The notes beneath the pieces are model-generated. The model searched no databases. It had not been told where the DNA came from and worked only from the letters and a program-made list of their open reading frames with translations. Source: Cricetomys ansorgei (Eukaryota > Chordata > Mammalia > Rodentia > Nesomyidae). From it: a DNA stretch of 64,000 nt. The position numbers and the translations under genes were made by a program. Every line of letters starts with the position of its first letter. Within the stretch, counting starts at the first letter, position 1. Shown here one piece after another: positions 55,525 to 64,000 of the stretch. The stretch covers positions 1,586,501-1,650,500 of the forward strand of contig JAMJFZ010002500.1 in the NCBI GenBank assembly GCA_026225945.1, in the 5' to 3' direction.

Positions 55525-57523
55525 CTTGGCACAGGAGACAACTTCCTGAACAGAACAGTGATAGCACAGACACTAAGAGACACTAAGATCAAAGAATAAT
55601 AAATGGGACCTCATGAAACTGAAAAGCCTCTGTAAGGCAAAGAACACCATCAGTAAGACAAAAATGGCAGCCTATACAACAGGAAAAGATTTTCACCAAC
55701 TCTACTTCTATTAGAGGGCTAATAACCAAAATATATAAAGAACTCAAGAAACCAGACATCAACAAAACAAATAATCCAATTAAAAAACACAGTGCAGGTC
55801 TAAACAAATAATTCTCCAAAGAGGACTCTCAAAGGACTGAGAAACACTTAAAGAAATGTTTGACTTCCTTAGCCATTAGGAAAACGCAAATCAGAACTAC
55901 TCTGAGATTCCATTTTACACGTGTCAGAATAGCTAACACCAATAACTCAAATGACAGCTCATGTTGGTGAGGTGTGGAGAAAGGGGAGCACTCCTTCATT
56001 GCTTGTGGGAATGCAAACTTGTACAGCCCCTGTGGAAATCAATATGGCGATTCCTCAGAAAACTGGGACTCAAACTACCACAAGACCCAGCTATACCATT
56101 TCTGGGCATATACCCAAAGGACGCTACATCCTACCATAAGGACACTTGCTCAACTGTGTTTATAGCAGCTTTATTCATAATAGCCAGAAATTGTAAACAA
56201 CCTAGATGCCCCTCAACTGAGGAACGGATAAAGAAGTTTTGGTATGTTTACACAATGGAGTACTACTCAGTTATTAAAAAAAATGACCTCATGAATTTTT
56301 CATGTAAATAGATGGAACTAGGAAAAAATCATCCTGAGGGAGGTAGCCTAGTCCCAGAAAGAAAAACATGGTTTGTATTCACTTATTCTGTAGATATTAA
56401 CTGTTAAGCAAAGGACAAAAATACTACAGTCCACAAACCCAGAGAGACAACAAGGACAGCCCCAGTGAGGACACAGGGATCTCCCTGATCCTGTGCGGGT
56501 GGAGCAGGTGGGCTCAGGGAGGATGAGAAATGGAATAGAAGGGACCAGGTGGGGGTAGAAGGATAGAAGGAGAGACTATATGGGGAGACAACTGGAATTG
56601 GAGGACATTTAGGAGACCTAGTACAGTGGAAACTTACTGGAATCTATGAGGGAGACCCTAGCAAGGACCTCTAGTAATGGGGAGTAGGGAGCCTGAACAG
56701 GCCATCCCCTGTAACCAGGCAAGACTCTAGTGGTGGGACTGGGACACCACAAAATCCCAGCCACACAATCTTTGACTTAACCTATCCTCCCTACATAACC
56801 TTCTGGGACAATGGAAAGGCAGAACCCCATGCCAAAGGAGGGAACCCATGCTTGGTACTGCAGGGCAGGCCAGGAGCTAGAGACTGGATAGCAAGGAGAT
56901 GATTTTTAATATCTTGCTCTGCTCATAGATTGGTGCCTAACCCAAACTCCATCAAAGAAGCTTCTTCCAGCAGATGCTGAGGCCCCGGGCCAAACATTGT
57001 GCAGAGCTAGGGGACCCCATGTAAGAGGGGGAGGGACTGCAGGGACCAGAGGGGTTGAGGACACCAGGAGAACAAACTCCATGGAGTCAACTAATCATCA
57101 CTCTTAGGGGCTCACAGAGACTGAAGCAGCAGACACGGAATCTTTAGGGTCCACTAAATATATCTTATGGTTGTCTGGCTTGGTGTTCTTGTAAAACTCC
57201 TACAAGTTGGAATGTGTGTGTTGGTCTCTACCCCTTTTACTTATCCTTGGGACCCTTTTCTTCCTGCTGGGTTGCCGTGTCCACCCTTGATGTAGGGAGC
57301 AGTGCACGGCCTTATTCCATCTTGTTATGCCTTGTTTGAGTGGTAATCCTGGGAGGAGTGCTCTTTTCTGAGGAGAAATGGGGAGAAGTTGGGAGACAGG
57401 GTTCTGGAGATTAGATCTGGGGGAGGGGAAGATGGGGGGAGCTGGGAGAAGTGGAGGGAGGAGAGGAGGGGGTTCTGGATGTATTATAGTTATATGAAAT
57501 ATAAAAAGCAAATTACAAAAAGA
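55525..57523 (+). mobile_element. L1 LINE, 5'-truncated (ORF2 C-terminal part plus 3' UTR)
   Basis: Begins 'ttggcacaggagacaacttc', continues 'aatgggacctcatgaaactg', 'gaaaagattttcaccaactc', 'gaactcaagaaaccagacat', 'ccattaggaaaacgcaaatc', 'aatgcaaacttgtacagccc' and 'gggcatatacccaaaggacg' to the 3' UTR, with 'gggttgccgtgtccaccctt' and a G-rich tract near the end. Flanking 12-mers GAAAGCTGTTTC (55513-55524) and GAAGGCTGTCTC (57524-57535) agree at 10 of 12, marking a target-site duplication. Length 2 kb against about 6-7 kb for an intact L1. It is the least decayed L1 here but carries frameshifts and cannot be active. Confidence 0.95.
55961..56311 (+). pseudogene. L1 ORF2 C-terminal segment, residual open frame
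   Basis: A 116-codon open stretch corresponds to the C-terminal end of the L1 ORF2 protein (endonuclease/reverse transcriptase; this part is the cysteine-containing C-terminal region). Visible conserved features are the segment WECKLVQPLWKS, then DPAIPFLGIYPKD, FIAALFIIA, and YTMEYYSVIKKND. The frame runs from a chance Met inside the domain; upstream ORF2 is in other frames, and it ends early compared with functional L1. It is a dead remnant of the element at 55525-57523. Confidence 0.85.
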
Positions 57524-57535
57524 GAAGGCTGTCTC

Positions 57536-57925
57536 TTTGCTTTTGCTCTGTAAGTAAGCATAAAGTAACCTCAGCCTTCACTACATTTGGCCAGTAGGCT
57601 GACTGCAAAATGGGAATTTTTGTCGTGAACCCACCTGACAGTGACTTCTGGCTCCTACCTTATTCCTGCAGGCCTTCAAGGTGATATAGTAGCTGTTTCT
57701 CTGGAGTGAGGACAGTACCCCTAAGTACCAGAAGTCCAATGATACTGTCACCATTAGCTCAGGGTGCTAGTGTTATGTCCATAAAATATCAGGTGCTGTA
57801 AATACATGTGACAACTCTTCTCAATTCAAATTTTGTTTCTGTGAAAACTTTCACTTAGTTCTCTTCCCTAACGGCAAAAACTCCGTGCAAAACACTCATC
57901 ATACCAGTAACAGCTACTGTTAGTA
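57536..57925. other. Single-copy-looking DNA, no gene seen
   Basis: Nothing recognisable on either strand. Confidence 0.4.
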
Positions 57926-57929
57926 GATG

Positions 57930-58135
57930 CAGTATCTGCATGCTGTTTGCTTAGCACTTCCCTGTACTAACTCATTTCACACTCCCAAAAGCCCTTAAGG
58001 CAGGTCCCATCACTACCTGCATTTGACCAGTGAGGCATCTGAAGCATAAGGCAATTTGGTACCTGGGGAGAGTCACATAGCAAATGAAGGGTCTGAGGTG
58101 ATCATTAAGCTTAAGAGTCTGTTCACACCCTAGAC
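57930..58135 (-). repeat. MIR SINE, antisense
   Basis: 'tttgcttagcacttccctgt' then actaactcatttcacactcc, 'aaggcaggtcccatcactac' then ctgcatttgaccagtgaggcatctgaagcataaggcaa, 'gagagtcacatagcaaatga' then agggtctgag, and 'agcttaagagtctgttcaca' follow the MIR complement (aactcatttaatcctca ... gaggtaggtac ... cccattttacagatgaggaaactgaggc ... ggtcacacagcta ...). Confidence 0.82.
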
Positions 58136-58937
58136 TCCTAATTTATTTTTCTTTGAAATATGTCCAGATACTCTTCTTTAAAAATTTAAACAACTTAAAA
58201 TAATATTTTAGTATTCTAATAACGTTTTCTACCACTACATCCCCTGCGTATCTTCCTCAGCAGGCTTATAGTACAGTTCTCACTAACCCAAGTGTTCTGT
58301 GCATGCTCACTCCGCATCTGCATCTGTGGGAAGACAGGAGGGCAAGTCTGAATCCCTTAGGGTCTCCTTGCTAGGCGTGATGTTCACAGACAGGGTTTAT
58401 AGTGTGCTTTAGAACTCTTCATGGTTCTGACTCTTCTCTCAGCTATAAGATGCCATAACAGGCCTCATCTGCCACCTCATCTGCAGAGTGAGTGGCTGTT
58501 TACACATCCGAAAGACAGGCAGCTTAAAAAGCACAGATGCCCACCCTATGTGCTACAACACAGAGCATGATGTAAAGTACACCATGCATCACCGTAAAGT
58601 TCAGTTGCTGGTGCAGCCTTGAGAAAATTTAGGAAACCATGAAAGCTTTCATTTTCCTGTGTATTTTATAGATCAGGGAGTACCCAAGAATTCTAATTCT
58701 ACTTAGGGAAGTTTTCTCCAGTGTATTGAGTTCTCATCGGCATTCAGAAAATAACCATGCTATCTGACGTTTAACCATTCGGCCTCCACTATCAGCAGTC
58801 AATTGGTGTGTCTGGCAGGACCTGCCCATAAACAGTTTATAACATATCAGCTTTAATTTTTATCAAGTTTTAATATTCAACTATGGTTATCTTTAGGTTT
58901 GAGTTATAGTACTATTTTGTTTGTAAAACTTCAGGTA
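58136..58937. other. Single-copy-looking DNA, no gene seen
   Basis: Nothing recognisable over 800 bases. Confidence 0.4.
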
Positions 58938-58968
58938 ATGTGTGTGTGTGTATACATATATATATATA

Positions 58969-59017
<49 letters not shown>
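58938..59017. repeat. (TG)n(TA)n(CA)n compound microsatellite
   Basis: A short TG run, then TATACATATATATATA, then a long CA run ending in ATATAT. TG and CA halves flank the TA core in opposite orientation, so a single strand can fold back. Confidence 0.97.
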
Positions 59018-59019
<2 letters not shown>

Positions 59020-59112
59020 CAGCTAGTCTTAATTCAAATATTTTTTTCTTTGAAAAATTCCACTTGTTTTCCTTTTTCCATTTAGAGAGAAATTAGTGTT
59101 TAAAACTGGAAG

Positions 59113-59285
59113 GGAGGCACTGAAAAGATGGTTCAATAGTTAAGAGCACTGGATGTTCTTGCAGAGGACTGAAGTTTGTTTCTCAGCACTAATGTAAAGC
59201 AGATCATAGCTCTGTAGAACTCCTGTTTCAGGGGGTATTATGCCTCTTCTGGTTTTCAAAGACACCTTCCACATGTGCATGTGTG

Positions 59286-59287
<2 letters not shown>
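59113..59287 (+). mobile_element. B3 (B2-family) SINE
   Basis: 'gggaggcactgaaaagatgg' then ttcaatagttaagagcact, 'gatgttcttgcagaggactg' then aagtttgtttctcagcac, 'agatcatagctctgtagaac', 'ttatgcctcttctggttttc' and 'cacatgtgcatgtgtgcata' running into a CA tract. Confidence 0.9.

Positions 59288-59326
<39 letters not shown>
59288..59326. repeat. (CA)n microsatellite
   Basis: Pure CA run of about 39 bases forming the 3' end of the B3, followed by a short A-rich tail. Confidence 0.97.
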
Positions 59327-59330
<4 letters not shown>

Positions 59331-60197
59331 TCTTTTTAAAAAAGAGATCTTTATAGAATGAACACAATTAAAACGTCACCATTGACAACAAATTATGTCG
59401 TTGTAGATTGAGAAATCATCCCTTGGAATGAGGAAAGTAACATGTAATACAAGAAATGGGTGAACTAGATCAATGATTTCCTGTTTGCGGGTGAGTGGCT
59501 CTGGTGAGTCTACGGAATTTTTGAGCATTATGAATCCATAGGTACGCAATCCCAAAGTGCGGACTGAATAGACACGCTCCACTCTGCCCACCTATCTGGT
59601 TACCCATTATGCACTCTCTTGCCAAATTGCTTGGTTAAAATCTTAAATGTTTAGCTGGCAACCGTAAATGCTTCGAAAACTACCTAACGTCTCTAAGACA
59701 TAATTTCTTCATTGGTAGGAGGAGCAAAATTGTTGTTACAATCTTAGCCTTTTCTCTGTACATTTGAAAGTGTGATATTTATGAGACCCATACATGAGGA
59801 GGAGACAGGTGTGCTGTATTTTGACATTTTGTATCCTATATTATGTGGAATTTGGTTTTATGGAGCATATAGAATAAGGTAACATGCTGACCCTTATGTC
59901 TTCTGACTTGAGAATGAGCAGGCAATGAATAGGCTAAGCTCCGATGCTTCTCTTTCAGACATTACAAGACAATAAAGTTCTCATTTAAAGCTCCTCACTC
60001 TGACTCCAACTTCAAGGACACCTCACAGAACAAAAATCCCATAGTTTATGCATGGCCATTAGAGTTTTATTTCTCTATGCCACGAAGTGAAATACAGGTT
60101 ACATCTTCTGAGAACTGGCAACAGGCCTAACTCTGGACAGGGTGATGCTATTATGGTTTAAGTGCATATGTACTCAGATTCAAAATCCATGCAGTCT

Positions 60198-60201
<4 letters not shown>
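59327..60201. other. Mostly unassigned DNA, possible MIR relic
   Basis: 59660-59745 ('acctaacgtctctaagacat' then aatttcttcattggtaggagg) resembles the MIR core (acctctctgtgcctcagttt cctcatctgtaaaatgggg) but is short. Nothing else is recognisable. Confidence 0.4.

Positions 60202-60237
<36 letters not shown>
60202..60237. repeat. (TG)n microsatellite
   Basis: Pure TG run of about 36 bases, not attached to a recognisable SINE. Confidence 0.96.
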
Positions 60238-60240
<3 letters not shown>

Positions 60241-61390
60241 CCACCATTTAACCATCATAAAACTTTCAAGGTAGACAAGGGTTTCTTACATCATTTTTGT
60301 GTACCCTGAGCCTACTGATTCCTTCTCAGAATAACATTTCCAAACACATGCTCAGAGTAATAATAATCACAGAGGAAACAAATGAGTGTAAAATATAATT
60401 TTTATGAGACCCAAAACCTTCCTGTTCCTCAAAGGACATGTTTTTGATGCAGAGAAACTGAGTCCGAGAAACAAGAAGCTACTCCATCCAGACATGGATA
60501 TAAAATTTGGAGGGTATTTTAAAATATTAGGTTAAAATGTATAGAATGCAAACTGTATCAAGCAGGATAGTTAAGCTCTCATTAATTTGGTGCTTGCGTA
60601 TGCCTTCTGAATTCCCTTTTCCTTTGCTTAACTTAGCAATGCTCTTTGGTAATTAGAGTATGTTTATTTTTTCTGGTGGTCATGCTGCAATTTGCTGTTC
60701 ACTTTTTTTTTTTAAGGTTGACAGAGTAATATAGCTTGTTTTTAAGCTTTAATGAAGTTCTTTGGTTGTATCTGTAAGTTTTTGCTGTTGCTGCTTCTAA
60801 AGCAGTTTCATCTCAGTGTTGAACACTAGAGCATAAGCTTTATATGATGAAGCAAATAAAAATGATCTCGCTAACAAACCCGTCCTCTTCAGACTAGGCA
60901 AGCACCTCTCAGGGAGCTCTTTCCTGCTCCCACAGAAGCAGAAGCTGCTTGGACAGTGTATGGGCTTCAGGGAAAGCCTTTGTAGAAGCCCTTTGAGCCA
61001 CAGTAAAGTGACAGCATTTCAGACAATTTTATTGGAGAACTTCTATGCTAGGAAAGAAGAACACTCAAGTCCCTCAGCAAATTCTCAACAATGTGTAAAG
61101 TGTAATCTCTGTTTTTTCCAGGATCAAGGAATTCAAACATTACCCTCCCAGTATCTCAAATGAAGACCCTTCTCCATTCCTCCTTCATGTCTTTCTCCAC
61201 TAAACTTCTGTGTTCTATTCCTGATCCTGCTCTTTGCTCGTGACTCCAGAGAGGACTGAGTTTGCTTAAAGTGCATTGCCATGAGATACTAGTTATTGAG
61301 CAAGTGTCTTATACAGGTTTTCTATTGCTGTAACCTAGATAAAATTGGTATTTCTATTAAAATTATTTAACAAATAAAATCAATAAAAGG
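60238..61390. other. Repeat-poor DNA, no gene seen
   Basis: No repeat recognised. 60550-60890 is AT-rich with TAAT/AATTA cores and could be conserved noncoding DNA. Confidence 0.35.
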
Positions 61391-61394
61391 AAGA

Positions 61395-61500
61395 ATATAT
61401 ACTTATTAAACATCTTTCACACGCTAGATGCTGTGCATTGAATTTTACATTAGTTTTCTTATTAAGTTTTATACTGAAAAAAGTGAATTAGTCAGAGGGG
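61395..61500 (-). repeat. Possible MIR/L2-type relic, antisense
   Basis: 'acttattaaacatctttcac' then acgctagatgctgtgcattgaattttacattag is close in order to the complement of a MIR-type tail (tattgagcacctactatgtg ccaggcactgtgctaggtgctttacat). Confidence 0.45.
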
Positions 61501-61940
61501 CCATGTCAAAAAGAGAACCCGGCTTGCATTTAAAGGAGAAATGTTCATATTGAATGATTATAAAAACTGAATATTGACCAAAGCTGAGAAGCATTGAAAA
61601 TTAAGATGCCTTGATCCCATAAGTGAGGGTTCACATCTATCTTCCTGTGCCATGAGCAAGACAAGACTCAGTGGAGGACCAGCCTCTGAGACCACCTCCA
61701 AAGGGGTGGTCAGATAGTGAATCCCAGTCAGTTAGATGAGAGTCACAGATTGAGCAATGAGCAGACTAAGTAGGAGAGGGGGTAACTGAGAGGAACCCCA
61801 AAGCATTTCATCCAATGTTATCCATGATATGGAGTGTTCTTAAATAGGACATTAAAGTGGTTACGAGATTGATTTCAGGGTTATATTTTTACTTGTTTAA
61901 CCCCAAATTAGCCATTTAATAGGTGTCATTAAAACATAGA
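61501..61940. other. Single-copy-looking DNA, no gene seen
   Basis: Nothing recognisable. Confidence 0.4.
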
Positions 61941-61943
61941 CTA

Positions 61944-62095
61944 TTTAAACCTTCTGAGATCTATTTTCCCATCAATAAAGTATAAATAGTAATAAAGTCT
62001 AATTTACACAGTAATATCTAATTCATAAGGTTTTTTGCGAACACTATATTTAACAGTGCTGGGCACTTATCAAGTGATTCGGTAATACTTGTTTC
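61944..62095 (+). repeat. MIR SINE
   Basis: 'ccttctgagatctattttcc' then catcaataaagtataaatagtaataaagtctaatttac, 'atctaattcataaggttttt' then tgcgaacact and 'aacagtgctgggcacttatc' follow the MIR consensus in order with strong divergence. Confidence 0.7.
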
Positions 62096-63660
62096 ATTCT
62101 TCAGTCATCTGTTCCCCAGGCTCCTATGTTACAGACCAAATGCTCATGCATTGAATGGCACCTTAAGGAACCCCTATGGCTCTGCTTAGATCCGTGGTCT
62201 TCAACTATCAGACTCTAGGTGTACAGCAGAAGATCCGAAGAGAACAAATGGGTGACTATAAAACTGTTCAATTTGATACAACCTGATGCTTATCTCTGGA
62301 GAAAGCCAAACCCAGGAATAGCTGATGAGTTAACCAGATATGATGTAGAAAACATTTCCTTCTCCATTTTCACTTTCAAGCCTATTTTTGAAGACACAGA
62401 GCTCTCCAGTTCATTTGGCACCTGACGGCAGAGAGGTGATGACAACTGCCATTGGAGGGTCTGCCCCGCTGTGGTTAGCATTGCTGCTCATCTGTAAGCA
62501 CAGCTTCATGTTACTTTCCAACCTGAGGGACCAAAATGCATCTAGAGAGCAGCGGTGTGGGAACTTTGATGGGTTTAGTGGTGACTTTCCAGCATCTGTG
62601 CAAACCCTGGGGGCATTTTCCAGACACTGTGCAGTAAAGAGAACCAGGGGAAGCTGTCCTGAGCACTACCTCAGAAGGAAACCAGGCTAATAGCTTGGAT
62701 ATTTCAATCTCCCAGAGTACAATGCAGACAGCAATGAAGAAGGATAAAGGAAAGAGTGCCTTTCCTTCTCCCCACTGATCATTAAAGCTCCATAGATGTG
62801 GCTTTCATTCCCATGCTAATCCAGTCCTCTAGCATCCTGGAAAGTTGGCAATAGATGACAACTTGCTCTTTCTTAATTTTGTAGCTCTGGGTGTCCTGCT
62901 AATACGTGAGTTCTTTGTCCTTGTTCTTCCAGTGTGTCTGAGCATTACTGTCCACTTGTGGGATGGTATCCCACTAAGTTTGTTTTCTTATAGCTGTGAA
63001 TCTTCGTTTCTCTGGACAGCCTGCTTCCTTATCTCCTCCTTCTCTCCCCTTGTTCCAAAGTTTTCTATATGCCCTTTCTCCCTTTCAAGTTCTCTTCTTT
63101 TGCTTAAGCTAACATCCATGTCTTACAGTCATGTGTCTCAGCCTCTCTTCTAGGCCTTTCACACGCACCTGTCCAACTTTCAAATTACTATCTTTATTGT
63201 TATTTTATAATTGAGAATTTTGTAACTTCAAGTACATCACTTCGTGGAGGTCGCACGCTTGACAAAAGACTGATTCTATCTTAAGTCCCTGAAGTATGAA
63301 TATGGTTCCTGGACTATATCACCTGTTGTCATCACCACTTGGCTGCTTCTTTAGTGTCTGTTTAAACTTTCACCACATCTCCTTGCTCCTGAAAGTCAGC
63401 CAAGACTGATACTTTCTTGGTGCTTCTCATGACCTTCTAAAATTTCAAAATTCCTCATTCTATATACTCACAATTAAATACTTATTATAATTTAGACCCT
63501 GTAGAGCTTTAGTTTTATCAAGACTATTACATATTTTCTTTTAATTATTATAATATATTCACATACATTGTGTAATAAAATGTACCAATCCTTGCTGTAG
63601 TCTGAAATAACTGACATGTTCCTGACATGTTTTAAGATAAGACTTTGACATTTATCCATT
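62096..63660. other. Single-copy-looking DNA, no gene supported
   Basis: No repeat identified. The frames at 62388-62690 (100 codons) and 62845-63153 (102 codons) on + have no recognisable domain and no splice support. Confidence 0.4.
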
Positions 63661-63664
63661 ATTC

Positions 63665-63775
63665 CTCATTCAATCATTTAATAATTATTTGCTAAGCACT
63701 ATATACCAACTATTGTGATGAGCAATGATCGAGTACAACAAATACTATATCTAAAAGGAGATTGGAATTTTCATT
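63665..63775 (-). repeat. L2 LINE 3'-end relic
   Basis: 'tcattcaatcatttaataat' then tatttgctaagcactatataccaactattgtgatgagcaatgat and 'gagtacaacaaatacta' match the complement of the L2 end (tcattcaacaaatatttattgagcacctactatgtgccaggcac ... gatacaacagtgaac). Confidence 0.65.
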
Positions 63776-64000
63776 TCTAGTTACTGAAATTGAAACAAAG
63801 AGAATTAGAGTAGGCTATCCTATCACATTATAAATTAGTTATCTTGTTTCCAACCTCTTGTGCTTGTGTGCTTCCTTTGTGTCTAGCTTGGTTGCTCCCT
63901 GAGGCCACAGCACTGTTTACTTCATGCTTTATTGCTTTTCCTAGACATCAGGACAGAGTCTTGTCATCAGCACTGTAAGGGCCATTGACTGACTATTGAT
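63776..64000. other. Unassigned end of window
   Basis: 63890-63960 loosely resembles an L2 tail in sense orientation ('ctccctgaggccacagcact' then gtttacttc), but it is too weak to call. Confidence 0.3.

Overview
The window is vertebrate genomic DNA from a muroid rodent (mouse, rat, hamster or vole group; the exact genus cannot be settled by eye). The evidence is the repeat content: B1, B2/B3, B4 and ID SINEs, MT/ORR1-type ERVL-MaLR LTRs, a URR1-type hAT element and rodent Lx-type L1 sequence. These lie on a background of older mammalian MIR, L2, MLT1/MST-type LTRs and L1M/HAL1 debris. Base composition is AT-rich and CpG-poor, microsatellites are frequent, and no long reading frame resembles a host gene. 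It reads as intergenic or deep-intronic DNA. All family names are assigned from recognised sequence landmarks, without an alignment program, so subfamily names are provisional and element ends are accurate to roughly 10-50 bases unless a duplication or terminus is quoted.

Layout. 0-9 kb: mostly single-copy DNA with MIR/L2 relics, a MaLR LTR, a URR1 hAT element (5.85-6.08 kb) and an antisense L1 3' end carrying a (TG)n(GA)n tract (7.4-8.07 kb). 9.9-16.3 kb: ID, B4, B3 and B1 copies, a complete solo LTR with a perfect ATGAG target duplication (13.55-13.97 kb) and antisense L1M pieces. 17-19 kb: repeat-poor, AT-rich DNA. 19-24 kb: a SINE cluster, then about 4 kb of one very old antisense L1 ORF2 broken by an LTR, a B4 and three B1s. 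24-27 kb: a sense Lx 3' UTR piece and an L1M/HAL1 ORF1 relic split by an ID, a CA-rich block and a B3. 27-31 kb: an MT/ORR1-like LTR, a 1.2 kb degenerate CA/TA block and an MLT1 LTR. 31-36 kb: SINEs, an L1M with an LTR inserted in it, and two LTRs head to head. 37.4-39.1 kb: repeat-poor. 39.4-45.1 kb: L1 3' ends and a rearranged antisense Lx L1 (3' UTR joined to ORF1 region). 46-52 kb: L2 and MIR relics, including a roughly 1.7 kb sense L2 with a younger B1 inside. 53.6-54.6 kb: repeat-free block that keeps a cluster of CpGs. 54.8-57.5 kb: B4, a tetranucleotide microsatellite, B1 and the youngest L1 in the window (2 kb, 5'-truncated, flanked by a target-site duplication). 57.5-64 kb: MIR/L2 relics, microsatellites and one B3.

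No protein-coding host gene, rRNA, tRNA, CRISPR or obvious promoter could be supported. No previously undescribed biological system was found. The most useful leads are repeat-poor blocks that could be conserved regulatory DNA (53.64-54.6 kb first, then 37.43-38.2 and 17.15-18.0 kb), one weak candidate exon near 38.9 kb, and several datable nested insertions.
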